From positions 28,252,358 through 28,316,357 of the forward strand of contig OY987244.1 in NCBI GenBank assembly GCA_963920765.1: 64,000 bases of DNA, in the 5' to 3' direction. The notes under the pieces were generated by a model, which was not told where the DNA came from, searched no databases, and saw only the letters and a list, made by a program, of their open reading frames with translations. The position numbers were made by a program, and so were the translations under genes. This DNA is from Ulota crispa (Eukaryota > Streptophyta > Bryopsida > Orthotrichales > Orthotrichaceae). This document shows positions 46,201 to 59,259 of this stretch, piece by piece (the stretch's first letter is position 1; every line of letters starts with the position of its first letter).

Positions 46201-49200
46201 ATGCTCTGCTAGGTGCTTGAAATTTTGCTGGTTAGAATTGTGAAGTTGAAGCTCATCAGTTGCTCCTGGATGGTTCAGATGGGCACAGGGGTACATTTGC
46301 AAGAAATAGCTGCGTATCACACAATTGCCTAGATTACGGTAAAATAAATGGGAACTTGGAAAAGAGTATGGGGTCGAGGATGGGCGAGCTGGCATTAAGG
46401 CCTGTTACATCAGTATCTGCTGGTGAAACTCCACCACCAATTGGGAATGCTTGCCTCACAGGGGGTGTTCTCGAGGGGTACATGCCGCGTTTAAATCCTC
46501 ATGAGCCTGTCGGTTTCGGACATGACAGAAACGTGGCTGACAGTTTGTTGTGCTGGACATGTGGGTTGAAGCGAAGAATAACTAGTGGCGGGTCTGAAAC
46601 TGGAGAGATGGAACAGACCGAGAGATTTTGCTCACCAAGCGAGGACCAGATGGTATTATCAAACTCGTTTGTTGCAAGACAAAAAAATTTTGAAGCACTG
46701 TCCGTTGCGCTTTCAAACAGAGTCCTCTCTCTTCTAGACCTACCTTTTGTGGGACAACCGCATTCGGTGTCCTCAAATGCTGGAGAACCAGAGCCTTCAA
46801 ATTCTGACGTCTTGCTGTGTTACAAAGAATCTGCGTTGAAGGAGTACCCTCAAGCTACCAATGAAGACGGTGTATCGTTTTTTAGCGAAGAATGGACTGC
46901 TTATCATGCTGGTTCTGCAGAAATGATCGCTCTGGATGCTTTCAGTGAGGAAGAAATGCGATTCAACAAGGAAGAACAATCGGCTTTTCCTGAAGATCCT
47001 CTCTTTCAGAGTCTGAACGCAGAGTTAGACGAATACTTCTCTGCCATTGCTGATACCTGGGTCAAGGGAAGCCCCCGTGCAAAGGACCACTGTGGCGTCT
47101 CAGAAAAATGTGGGATTGATGAATTAGGCGAGGGGAGCTTTATGCAACCGAATCCGTGCCCAAGCCCAAGCCCAGTGCAGAGATCACTTGTGGCTCAAAT
47201 GCTGTCTCCAGAGTCCTTCGAGGATAGGACCATGAGTTCTTTCTATGCTTCGACTTCGGCTGGAGTTAACGACGTCATGTTATGTCGACTGAACAAAATG
47301 ATTGAAGAAAATGTTAAAAAAGACGCCTTGGGGAGCGAGACTTCCGAACAAGACTTGGACATGGATGTGAGGCCCGATTGTGGTCCAACGGAAGCGGCCG
47401 ATCATTGCTCGGTACAAACTTCTGCTGAAGGATGCAAGGAGGTAGGGTTATTCGGAGACTACTGTCGTGAAGAGGAAGACCTCATGAAAATGAGAGACAC
47501 GGTTCTGTGCCAAATGCGCTCCCAGCTCCAGATTCCAGGTCCAGATTCTGCGTTTGCCACAAAAAGTGCTGATGTGCCTGCAGAGGAAAATCCTAAAGAA
47601 GAAAATCTCATGCAAATGACAGATTTGGTTCTGTACGAAATGCCCTCACGATTCCAGAACCCAGATCCAGATTCTGCTGATGCTGTTCCAGCAGAGGACA
47701 ATCTTAAAGAAGAAGACCTTGTGAAAATGAGGGACACGGTTCTGTGCCAGATGCGCTCTCAATTCCAGAATCCAGATCCAGATTCTGCTTTCGCCGCAGG
47801 AAGTGATGTTGTGGCAACGGAGGGAAATTCTGAGATAATGAGGGATTTGGTTCCTTGCCAACAGAGTTTTCTCTCCCACCCGGATTCCACTGCTGCTGGA
47901 GAAATTGCTGTTGTGCGAGGAGGTTTAGAAGACTGCAGTCACGACATCTTGTCTACTGAAATTGTAACTCTGAACCAAACATGTTCTCAGAAGATTGGAA
48001 GTCCGGTGAAGCCACCCTTCCGCCGCATGGCGTTCGTTCAGCTCGTGGGGTACATCAAGTCAACATTGATAAACTCGTCGGAGATGTGTCCATTGGAATT
48101 GTTACGCCACGTTCGAGACCGTCTACCAGAAGAAGAAAGGGCAGAGTTTGAGAGGCTGTGTTCGTTGAGATTGAATCCGAGTAACAGTGAGAAATTCCAG
48201 AAACTGATAGACTTGGCAGAAATAGAACGGATCCAGCGCCAGCAGGTAAAAGGTCTGGCAGACGGAGTTAAAGAGGACTTGGCCCAGAGGATTCAGTACC
48301 AGCAGGTAAAAGAGCAGGATGATGGAGCTGAAGAGGACAACCACTTGGCTCCCTGCATGAAGATGATCCAGTACCAGCAGATAGAAAGACAGGTTGACGG
48401 AGCTAAAGGAGACAACTACGTGACTGACATGGTGCCTTTTATGGGCAATGCAGTAGCACCTTATGATGGTTCCTTCCTTCCACTACGGAAAAGGAAACCT
48501 AGGCCTAAGGTGAACCTGGATACTGAGACCATCAGAGTTTGGAAGCTGCTGATGGGGAAAACTGAGCCTTCGGAGAACGATCCTGATGTGGACAATGAGT
48601 TGAAGTGGAAACAGGAGAGACTCATTATGCAAGAACGAGCTGAAAGTTTTATTCAACGCATGCACTTGATTCAAGGTAAGTACTTAGTGATTGTCTCGAA
48701 TATACTGACCCTACATCGAGCTCAAAATCTTGGGAGAATTTTTTTTCCTTCAACAAAGACACAAGTGCCCTTTTTGGTATTTAATTTGGTTTACGTTGTT
48801 GCAAGAATGTTTCGTATTCTGGTGGTATTGGGACGATGATACAGGAGATCGTAGTTTCTCTCGTTGGAAGGGCTCCGTAGTGGATTCTGTTATTGGAGTT
48901 TTCTTAACTCAGAATGTAAGCGATGTGCTATCCAGGTACCTCTCTGCTACAACCTGCCTGTTTTGGACTATTTTTCGCTAACTACGTAGCTACAAGAAAA
49001 CAGTGTTCAGCCTGAGAATTCACGTTGTACTTTGTAAATAAAGAAACAGTAATACAAAGTCTATAATTAGAATCGCAGTTTTTCAATTTCAGTTTTTTTT
49101 TGTTTTTACGAAGATGCTGTTCATTGCAGCTCGGCATACATGTGCCTCCGGGCACGCTTTCCTCTTGGTCGAGGGTCTGTGCAATGCAAGTTTCCGGAAG

Positions 49201-52200
49201 GTGATGCTGAAGAAATGTTTCAGAGTGACAATCCTGGATTTTTACAAACCATGCAAGAACCCCGACCTTCTTGTTTCCATGAAGTATCATCCAATTGTGC
49301 ATCAGCAGTGCTTGCAAATGGAGGTCGACAGGAGATTATTGTTTCACAGGAATATTTCCATGAAGAGAGTGATGCAGCTAAACGATTGGGCACCTTACCT
49401 TTCCCGGGGAGCGAGAGTCCTCCTTCCCTGACCTTACAACAAGAAGAGAGCCTATTCTACGCACATCTGGAGCAGCCTCTTGCAACCGACATATCCATAA
49501 ATGTAGCAGCATGTTCCTCAGAGCTGAAAACTCACGGTACCACAAGTGCTAATGAGAATGCTACTGCATCTGATCTGGAGATGGATCTCTTATTTTTGTC
49601 AGGGAACGAGAGTCAAGAGCCTTATGTGTCATCCTTTGGACAAGAAGAGAAAAAGCTTGAGTGTTGCATCATAAATTCGGAATGCAACTTCACGAAAGAA
49701 GTCGTGATTTCTAGTGTAGAGTCTCAGTTAACACTTTCAACAAGCCTTGTGAAGGAGGTGCTCACTGGTCTAGAACGGGCTAGACTGGAGGCCGAGCAAG
49801 TGCACGCACGGAAGTCGTCCAAATGGAATGGTTTGGCAGAAAAGTACAATTCGAAGTGTCTACAAGCGGCAGTGGACGCAGCAGCGTCGTCCCGCACTGA
49901 AATGACGGAGGATGGGGTGGATTGGGAAGCTGTGCGCTGTGCAGATCTTGAAGAAATTGCAGATGCAATAAAAGAGCGCGGCATGAATTGGAAACTCGCA
50001 GGAAGGATTAAGGTGCCAATCCACTGTTGTCTTTTCTTTTTTCTTCTTTCTGTTTACTCAGTTGAATATCGTCTAGATTGCAAGTATTTTCTTTTCTTCA
50101 CTACAAAATTTCTATCATAATACTATATAACTCGGGTTGGAACACATAGAAGTTGGCATACATCCTGTTTGGCAGGGGTTTCTGGAACGACTTCGACTGG
50201 AGCAAGGAGCCATTAACTTGGAATGGCTGCGTTCAATTCCAAGTGATGATGCCAAGTAAGGACCTGTTTTCTGCTTGTGTGCTATTTGAGTATGCTTTTG
50301 CAATACCGTTTGCGTTTCAACATAGGTGTATGCTTCGTGCGTTACATTCTCGATTCCCTTGTGATAGTTATTGCCTAGGATCTTCTTTCTGGAAAGAGAG
50401 TCTAGAAAATAAGCAGATAATGGTATGTTCTTGTTTTGCAGGGAGTTTCTTTCTAGCGTCCATGGCTTAGGCTTGAAGAGTGTGGAATGCATACGTCTTC
50501 TTACACTCCATCACCTTGCTTTTCCTGTGAGTACACAGCTGATCTTTGTCAGTCGTTTGATCTACTGCAACTGCAAGCTGCTTTGGTTTTTTCAAGAAGG
50601 TCTCATTTTCTATAAGTGCAAGTAGACTATACTTTATATTTTCTTAGAGTGTTCGGAGCTCTTGCACGTGTCATGATTTGCATGGTTACATTCAAGGTGT
50701 GAATGTTCTACCAGGTGGATACAAACGTGGGACGTATTTGTGTGAGACTCGGTTGGGTTCCTTTAGAACCACTACCTGAGGAACTGCAACTGCATGTGCT
50801 GGAACTGTGAGTCGTTCATCCGAATTGCAAAAGTGTTACTGGCTTCTGTCTTGTGAGGAGTTCAGTCCTTTGGAACTCGGCAATTGTGTTTGTATTTTCA
50901 GGTTTGTTCAAAGGTTTGTCCAAGCGTAACTTCTTCTTTTTTGTTTTTATCCCACAAGTGCAGGTATCCTGTCCAAGCAACAATTCAGAAATACCTGTGG
51001 CCCCGGTTATGCACTCTTGACCAGCAGACTTTGTGAGTAAGAAATCGCTGCTAACTTCTCTGTCAATACTTCAAACAAGTGGATCAAGCTTGTGCAGCTT
51101 CTGCCCTGCACTTTTGAGTTTTATCTAAGAACTGTAACTGAAAAGCGGAGCAACATTCTTTTTTCATCCATGTTGAGCAGGGATATGTATTCATTCTAAG
51201 TGAGTTGACCATCATGCAGGTATGAGTTACACTATCAGCTGATTACATTTGGGAAGGTTAGCTCTTTTCTTTCTCATGTTAAACTAAATGTGTAATTTCT
51301 CTTCGATTCCAAGTCATCGCCAAATGAGTCCACACCTTCAGAAAAGTGACCTTTCTTGAGATCGCTCTACGGTTTGATTTAGAATCGCATCAATCGTCAG
51401 AAGTGTACCATGGCATCTGACATGTCCAGATTTACTGTTTTTCAGGTGTTCTGCACCAAAAGTAAGCCTAATTGTAATGCATGCCCCATGCGAAAGGATT
51501 GCAAGCACTTCGCCAGCGCCCTTGCCAGGTTCTCGTCGATGCCTGCCTAATACTCGCCTAATATTTCCAAGGCTTGCTTTGGTATATCTGTCAGAAGGCC
51601 TACTGAAGGTAGAAACAAGGTTTTCATTAGAACTACTTTGTTTCGAGATTTGTTTTGACACCATCATAAAGAGGATCTTCTCCATGTCAAAAAGTTTCTG
51701 GGACACAGTAAGTTTAACGAAGACTCTGTGTTGTATGGAACTTACTAGGACATGTTCTTGGGGCAATACTGACTTTTTACCTCTTTTTTTCTTCTGGTGA
51801 TATGATGGCAGTGCCAAGCTAGCGCTTCCCCCTCCTGAGAAGTCATTCGGTAGTGGTTCTCCACTGGCGCTTCCACCCGGAAGTAGTGTTTCGACAGAAG
51901 CAGAGGAGAGTTCTCTTTCTCTGGCAAAGCCTGCCCAATCAAGCATGTGCATGTCTCAGTACTGTCAACCCATAATTGAGGAGCCCATAACCCCCGAATC
52001 AGAAGCAGAATTGTCGGAGTTTGACATTGAGGATTACCCATTTTCTGTGGAAGAAGTAACGCATGAGACGATGATGGAACTGGTTTTAAAGGAGATTCAA
52101 GGACGACAAGAAATGCCGCAGCCTAAGAATTTTCCCAACCTTCGTTGCCAATTCAACCGCTCCACAACTTTGCCAGAACCGGAAAATGTACAGGAGATGG

Positions 52201-54671
52201 ACATGGTAAATGTGGAGATACTTGCGCCTGTTCAGCCCAGGGTGATCAGCAGCTTAATGTTGAACGCAGCATTTGAGACAGTCGCCATGGTCGAGGAGCT
52301 GGGGAATGATTGCACAACATTGAGTGCTACCACCTTGTTTAACGGTGCACCCTCAAGAGAAGTTGTTATGTTACCTCCTGAAGCTGCTTTTATACCTGTT
52401 CCGAAGCTGAAGAATATTGAACGCCTTCGAACTGTTCACTATGTGTAAGAGCTCCAAATACCTACTGAATTGTTTAACTTGCATGATGCTTTTCGAAAGT
52501 GCACATCAAGTATAAGTTCCTGTAATAGCGGCTTTTGCACAAAATTGATCGTCAAAAGATACCTAGAAAGGAGGACTGGTGCTACACCCTCTAGCTATAG
52601 TCACAGAAGTAGAAGTATACTGAAGTTTCTGGAGGTGGAATGGGATAATAAGGCAGAGTGAGTGAAAATTCTTCACGTTTTTTTCCACATCTTACCTCAA
52701 AACATTTGAACTGGGAAATGCCTACTACTATAGGAATAAGCGTGGGTGGGCGTGAGACTTGTGTGCAAAGGCGGCTGTTTAATAAACTAGACTTTTTTAC
52801 CTGATTAAAATATTGTAAATGCTAGAACTGCAACAGAGATTTTTGAGGCAGAGATTGACAATGTGCGGCATTTTGACCTGCAGGTACGAACTTCCTGATA
52901 GTCATCCTCTTCTCGAAGGGGTCGGTAAACCCTGTTTCTCTATTTTTATCTCATCTTGCACAGCTTAGAGTGCTTGGTTCTGTATGTCTTGGGCTTTCAT
53001 CACATGTATTGCGAGTTTAATTATAGCGGTACCAGATACTTCATGTAATGATTTTTTTCTAGATTTGAGTTGACAGATACTAAGAATGGCTCTCTATGGA
53101 ACAGATGGATGTCAGAGAAGCTGATGACCCTTGTTTTTACCTTCTCGCCATCTGGAGTCCAGGTATATCAATTCCTGCTCTCACCAGATGTTTTTTGATA
53201 TTTTTCCAGTGCTCTGTTTGTGCTTGTGTACTGCCGAGCTTTATTTTGAACCGTAAGTAATCCCTTTTTGGCGTCATTGTGATCGAAGGTGAGGTGCCCG
53301 AGTCCATACCGAACATAAACGACGACAACGAGGATACCGGTTTCAACTTTTCCAGCGACGAAGAAAGCATTAAAGCCACTCTTCTGGTATATAGCGAACA
53401 TACAGTTTGTAAAGATCCTTGTTTTGCGCACTGATTTTGTAGGATCTCGAAGAATTTCTACATAAAATGTTTGAAGCTAGTACATCTGAAATTCAACGTT
53501 TGCTCGTCAGTGGCAAATTTAATAATTCCTGTTAGATTTAATCATGTAGTGGCCATTTTTGGATGACAGGTGCCTTGCAGGACCGCCATGAAGGGCAGTT
53601 TCCCTCTCAATGGCACCTATTTTCAAGTCAATGAGGTATGGTCGCAACCAGTTCAATTTTTAAAGTTCTTTGCGTGTCTGTATTCCTCTCTGTGCATTTT
53701 CCTTGAAGTCGTTTCTTATTACAGCTTGATGTATAATAACAACGGTTTTCAGTAAAATTAGATTTTCAGTGTTTTTTGAACATGAACTCATAGAGAGATG
53801 TGCAATGGGGAGATGACAGTTAAGTCGTTCAATCATGGAGAGACCTTCCCATTCATTTCTTTGAAATTGTTGTAAGTTTAATATTTTAGACAGTGACATT
53901 GGCACCTTGCAAGTGAGTACAAGTAGGTGATTTTAGAGAGGTCTCCCCATGGGGAAATCTTCATAGATTGTATCATGCTTATCTTGCTTCCTCATGACCA
54001 ATCTCCATGTGCTGTTGAAAAAATTCTTGAATAAATCCATTTTCAATGGATACCGTGTTTAGTGCATCGGTGCTGTAACTGAAAAGTGAAGTTGTGTGCC
54101 TGCTTTCAAAGAGAGAATATAATGATCTTCAAATACCTGCAGGTTTTTGCAGACCACGCAAGCAGTTTGCAGCCTTTGCTAGTTCCACGGGAACTCCTGT
54201 GGAATCTCCGTCGTCGATTTGTGTACTTCGGCACGTCCGTAACGAGCATATTACGAGGTCGAAGCTCTTGACTGTCCAGTTTCCTTTGTGTATTATTCCC
54301 AAGTATATTTTCCCTGCTTTATTCTCATACTGTGGTCTTTGGGGTTAGTCTGAAGTTTCTTTCTCATGGACAGGTATGACTACAGAAGAGATCCAAGCAT
54401 GCTTCTGGCGAGGTACGACCACCAGTAGATCCTGTCTCCGAGCTGTAATGAAAATTGCTGATTATTTCATCTGCAATTTTAATGTATTCTGATAGTTACC
54501 AGAACTGCATGACAAGTATTTTTTCTCTCTTGTATGGGTGGCACAGGTTATGTTTGTGTGAGGGGGTTCGACCGAATGACACGCGCACCCAAACCTTTGG
54601 TGCGCAGATTGCACTTTCAGGCCGCTAAACCTATCGTGAAAAGCGCAGCCGTGAAAATTACAAAAACTTAG
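43223..54671 (+). CDS. DEMETER/ROS1-like 5-methylcytosine DNA glycosylase (22 exons)
   Basis: This nuclear bifunctional glycosylase/lyase excises 5-methylcytosine to start active demethylation. Proposed exons: 43223-43297, 43878-44012, 44384-44924, 45137-45520, 45638-46147, 46246-48675, 48845-48935, 49130-50012, 50176-50255, 50442-50526, 50715-50806, 50964-51032, 51220-51256, 51446-51528, 51812-52444, 52884-52924, 53085-53162, 53289-53386, 53570-53635, 54143-54257, 54374-54412, 54547-54671. Every junction keeps phase; total 6690 nt, 2229 residues. Motifs in order: AT-hook-like RRGRGRPRK (3-11); Lys/Arg-rich segment in exon 5; acidic repeats (about 957-1090); glycosylase start KRKPRPKVNLD (about 1293); FLTQNVSD; helix-hairpin-helix HGLGLKSVEC with Lys 1722; VDTNVGR with Asp 1740; Fe-S cysteines 1807, 1814, 1817, 1823; YELPDSHPLLEG; PCRTAMKGSFPLNGTYFQVNE; C-terminal RRM-like domain with YFGTSVTSILRG and YVCVRGFDR. 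Lys-Asp spacing of 18 equals that of DEMETER. The first two exons and the 52924/53085 junction are least certain; skipping eight residues there (52920/53105) also keeps frame. The usual permuted-CXXC cysteines are missing. Confidence 0.93.
47469..47870 (+). repeat. In-frame tandem repeat in glycosylase exon 6 (about four ~39-codon units)
   Basis: Units contain EEDLMKMRDTVLCQMRSQ, EENLMQMTDLVLYEMPSR, EEDLVKMRDTVLCQMRSQ and a shorter SEIMRDLVPCQQ. Each is followed by an F(Q)NPDPDSA-like linker and an acidic stretch. Nucleotide identity between units is high, so the duplication is fairly recent. The region is the disordered N-terminal half, before the catalytic domain. Confidence 0.85.
48223..48424 (+). 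repeat. Second in-frame repeat in exon 6 (three ~22-codon units, IQYQQVK)
   Basis: ERIQRQQVKGLADGVKEDL, RIQYQQVKEQDDGAEEDN and MIQYQQIERQVDGAKGDN form three successive units just before the glycosylase domain. They have amphipathic, charged, possibly coiled-coil character. Confidence 0.8.
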
Positions 54672-55886
54672 TACTTTGTGCAGGATTTAGTAATTAGATT
54701 CCAATCATGTATTAGGCTTACAATTGAACTTACAACGATGCATCAACTTTTAAAAAAATTGTGTTCGAATCGGCACACTTTTGGCCCTCGGCTACAGTTT
54801 TTTCATGTTGGTCATTTTCTAGAAAACTTTGCAAGCGATTTCCTAGTTACTTAAAAATGCGCCAGCTTCTGACTGTGAGCTCAATTGGAACCAGGAGATC
54901 GTCTTGCCGCTCGTGATTTGGATCTTCTCTGTGCCAACCAATACGGTAAAGCGTCATGTTTCCACAGAGACCATACGGACAGTGTCCCAAATACCGCACC
55001 ATACAAAAGGTTTTCTACACTAGAGGGAGTAGAAGCGTGTCATTGCTCTATCAGAGCAAGTGGCCACTGCACGAGAGGAACAGCAAGAAAGACTGAATAT
55101 TCTTCTTTTCCTTTTTATTTCATTCAGGTAAAGGTTTAGGCTTCCTATGTGGCATATAAATGATGATATGGCAATGACGACGCAAGTGTTCTTCTGCCTG
55201 GCACTGTTGCTTGGAATTCCTTGAATGAGGAAATTGAAGAACTTTTATTTGTTATTCATCCCATGTGGACTATTCCAGGCGAATGTTTTAACTTTACTGT
55301 AACGTCCGACCCAAGTTTATGACCTCCATGTCAAATTGGCGCTTGTACAACGTAAAGCTCAAAGCTTCAAGGTTAACTCCAGGTCTTCTCCAAGGAACGT
55401 CCGTTACAGATGACGAGATGACGGACCTTGACTGTAGTAACCAAGGATAATCAAGGATTCTTTTTCTTTATTAGAAATAGCCATGTCCGATTCCTGATTT
55501 TTTTATTGCAACAGCATAACTGCTTGGAATGTGCAGCGTTTCAGCAAGAAGGTTAGTGCCATTCCAGTAAGCAGGTTATACTGTATTGTGCTCTTGCGAT
55601 TTGAAGCGTTAAAATACGGTGGGGAACTAGGGGAACTGCGAAGAGCCGGAGGTGGACAGCTGTCGGTCCTGCGACTGATTAGATTTTGTGGTAAGTCACC
55701 TTTCTGACTCGTTGCTCCAACGGTTTCACCATCAAATGAACCATGCGTGTTTCTGCAATGCTTGGACTCTTGTGGACTGCTGTTGAGTGCGGGCATTTGA
55801 AGACACCTCATGAGAAAGGGAAACTCACGTTAAAAGTATAAAATTTCTCTGCAACCTTCAGGTTTTGAAAGCTCTCACCAAGAGCA
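54672..55886. other. Interval between the glycosylase and the next gene
   Basis: It probably contains the glycosylase 3' UTR and the next gene's promoter and leader. Open segments at 54885-55139 and near 55500-55560 show no recognisable protein, and they do not join in phase to the proposed start at 55887. Confidence 0.4.
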
Positions 55887-58800
55887 ATGGTGAGCAACTC
55901 GCCCAACATAAACTTGCCGATGGACATCCGGGATTCTACAGCTTACGATGTTCAGGTAAAAAAAAGTCTTCATGAAAAGTCCTGATTTGTTGAGTATTTT
56001 TCGATTGTAGGATGTCGACCGTACAGATATCATGTGTGGAAGAAATATTCTTTAGGTTTTGTTGCAATTGCTGTTTCCGGTAGAAAACGTTCAAAAGTTT
56101 GATCATTTGCAGAAGATATCTGCTGTTTTATCGTAATCCTCCGGCAAGAAGTCACGGGACTTACAGCACCGTGGGACAGAATTGTGAGTTATTGGTATGT
56201 GAGTAGCATGGCCAGCTTGGATTCGCTCTCCATGGCTACAAGGATGCATGTCTCTTGATGTACCTGCTGTGAAGTAAATTTTAGAGGTGGTAGTGAAAAT
56301 TTTGTGCCGTTTCTTGAATAATGAGACTTTCAATTTTCTGAAGATCGCAATGTATATGGAGCTTCTGTTCATTTTTTATAACAATCTCCTTGGGTCTCTC
56401 TACGGTTTTCTTTGTTTTTGAAGAAACCTTGCAATGCGCATTGCGAGGTACTTGATAACGAGCGCACTGCTGATGGTAAAATATTGTATTGACTCCGGGG
56501 TCAGTTCATGCTCAAAATTAGCAACAGCAACACGCAGCAAAGATGCAGAGTCTATATTTTGTGAAACTGTTGTAGAGATTTCTTAGGCATCTGCGTTACA
56601 GGTCTGGGTTATCGTGGACTAATAAAAAGCTGCTAAGGCGTACGTTCTGTTGTTGATAACACAAAATAGTAATTTGATCAATATTAGGTTATCTTACTGA
56701 GACGGAAATACTCGGTTTACAGGAAAAAGGAGAGATATATTTCTTCTACAAGCCCAAAGCAGGAGTTGATAACCCGAAGACTGAGGACGATGTGCAACGT
56801 TTGTACATTGTGCTCCGACCCGAGGAGGCCGAGAGGAGGGTCGAGGAAAAACAAAGCTCTGACTCAGGTATCTCTAATAATTGGTTCCTGAATAAGGAAA
56901 CATTTCCAATGCTCGAGAGGTTCAAGCGAGTATCTGCCAAACCTAACAAGCTGATTCTTCTTGAGACAATGTCGTGTAATGTTGATTCTGCATTTCACCT
57001 TTCATTTGACTATGTTTGCAGGTGTTGAAATTGACAACTGCGGTTAATTTTATTTTGTAGAAGCCTGCATGTGACTCATATGTTTAGTGAGGTCGCAACC
57101 AATATCTCCATGTTGCAACTGCAGGAAAGGAAGGGAAGTTCAGGGCGAAAGAAGAAGAAGAATCTCACCGGTCTCCTAAATCCGGGGTGAAGGCAGCAAT
57201 GGAGGTGGAGCGCAACTTGGAGGTACACTCCGTGGTGACAGAGGATTTACACGACTACACGGTCCACGGCGGACAAAAAGTGACGGATGAGCACGGACAC
57301 AAAAAATTCATGCCTTACCAAACTGTGTCTGCTGGGGGCCATGGTACTGAGGTATGGATATGGACGGCAGTGTGCAAAGGAAATCTCCTTTTTAAAATCC
57401 CTAAACCTTACCTTTCACCGAATTTCGGATTTGAATTCATTGTCTGCACCGTTTTGAAATGGACTGACATGGCAGGGGGGGCTCTCGTTCTGCAGAGAGT
57501 GGAGATTGGAAAGAAACCTTTGTTTCGGTACCTGGTGATGGGAAGGAAACATATGCCATTGCCCAAGCACACGAGTCCGTTCTGGGGGTTCGTAGAACTC
57601 GTCACCACTAACCCTGCAGACATCATTAAAGTCCTCAACGATGGTGCGACCCTGTTTTTGCTCAATCTTCTTTGAACATCATATTTGTTAAATTCGGAAA
57701 AAGGGTACATTTTGGGACTTCTGAATTTTGCATTTTTGAGAGTGTTTTGGTGATTTGAAGTGAGTTTTATGATAAGTCTATCAAGATCCTTTGTCATTGA
57801 TGTAAAGATCTTGAAGAAATCATCATAAAATCCACTCAAAATCACCAAAATACTCTCAAAACTGCAAAATTCAGAAGGCTCAAAATGTATCCTTTTTCCC
57901 AGTTTAAAAAATATGGTGTTTTTGGCACTGTATAACTTAGCTAAAAGTAAAACTATTTCGGATTGCAAGATATTTCCTGTAGAATGTTTTCCAATATTTG
58001 CCTTTTAATAAAAAGCAGAAGACTTGATAGTTTTTATACTCAAGTTGATATTTACGGTGCTCTTGCTTTACAGAGAATGCTGAATCCGATACAGTCCAGA
58101 GTGAGCAAGCCGGTCCAGGTGCACGACCTGTCGGTGAAGGTGCGTATAGCCTGGTCCGACATCACACGGCGGTGAGAACAAGCACTCACCTCGTCTACAA
58201 ACTGGAGAATCCTGGGCCACACAAAAAGGATGACCCACGGGACGCTCTCAACATCGAGCCCCAGGCTTCCTTCGTCATCCAGGTCTGAAACTCGACAACC
58301 GCTGCAATTGCAACACGTCGATATCGATACTTTTTTGCTTGGCACCTAACTAAGCTAAAGGATGCCTTTTGCGTCACTCAATTCATGAGCCACCAGACGC
58401 ACTCACCAGTAAGTTCCCTGTATAGAGTTCACTGATGAGAACACTACTTTTGAGTAATCCAAGAGCCATCCTCTCTTGAGACAAAATTCCGTTATCACTA
58501 TGTATGATGTTTGTGTCATTCGAAGTACGAGGTTGTAGACCACAATTGAAGGGATACTAGGCAACCTCGTTTCCATTCAAACATCATAGCCAAATCATGT
58601 TTACGCTACTTGCTAGCTAAAGTCTAATGAAGTAGTACGTACCCTATAAAAGCTGTTATAATCATTAAAAGTAAAATGACAACTCCAAGGCACCAAACTA
58701 ATTCCCTAGGACTCGAATAACGTCCATAATATAAACCACGAAAACTATGAAGGTAAACCACAATGAAAAAACATATTGTGAGAACAGATGAGGTGCTGTT

Positions 58801-59242
58801 GCTGGTTACAAGGGTCACAGGTCTTATGGTTTCGGTGTCCTTTGTGTTGGGTTAACAATTATGCATCCTCTGCTGAGTTCGGAATCCGTGCACTTGTTGT
58901 GTTTGGCAGATTAAGAATCCGGAGCAGGCATCGCCAGTATCATCAACCAACAGCGTAGGGAGCAAGCGCAGAGCGTTTCTTCCAGCCCACTTGCAGGGCC
59001 GAATCGGGTCCAGGCGCTTCCTGCCTGCCGATCCTCCGGACTTGCTCAACTACGAAGGCGTGGAGTTCATTCTGGTGTCTGCGCATGATGACGTCGACGC
59101 TGAGCTTGGAAATGACCTCAGTTTCCATAACCACGATCCCTTGACCCTGGACCCCCCCGACGAGCTCATCCAGTACCTGGTGGCCGGGGCCAAGCACCAC
59201 AAGCATCTCATCAGACCTCTCATTGAAGGACAATGGGCATAG
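55887..59242 (+). CDS. Conserved protein of unknown function (376 residues, six exons), bacterial-family-like
   Basis: Proposed exons are 55887-55955, 56723-56867, 57125-57351, 57496-57643, 58074-58282 and 58910-59242. All have GT-AG ends and matching phases, total 1131 nt. The ATG at 55887 opens with [20 protein letters not shown]. Conserved-looking blocks are [64 protein letters not shown], the [10 protein letters not shown] and [11 protein letters not shown] pair, [43 protein letters not shown] and a final PLIEGQW. I recall bacterial hypothetical proteins with the same block order, but I can name no domain or function. No signal peptide or membrane segment is visible, so it is probably soluble. 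An insertion rich in Glu/Lys between blocks two and three looks lineage-specific. An AATAAA at about 59677 may end the transcript. Confidence 0.8.
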
Positions 59243-59259
59243 CTCTCACTGAACCTGCA

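Noticed and set aside
53207-53255. Cys-rich cryptic exon in the glycosylase intron (CSVCAC-like reading)
   Set aside because: It has attractive acceptor and donor sites, but inclusion breaks the phase and gives a stop at the next junction. Direct joining of the flanking exons matches the family better.
55500-55945. Alternative start of the unknown gene using a frame containing [18 protein letters not shown]
   Set aside because: It is open but leaves the exon in a phase that does not fit the EKGEIYFF exon. The ATG frame at 55887 fits exactly.
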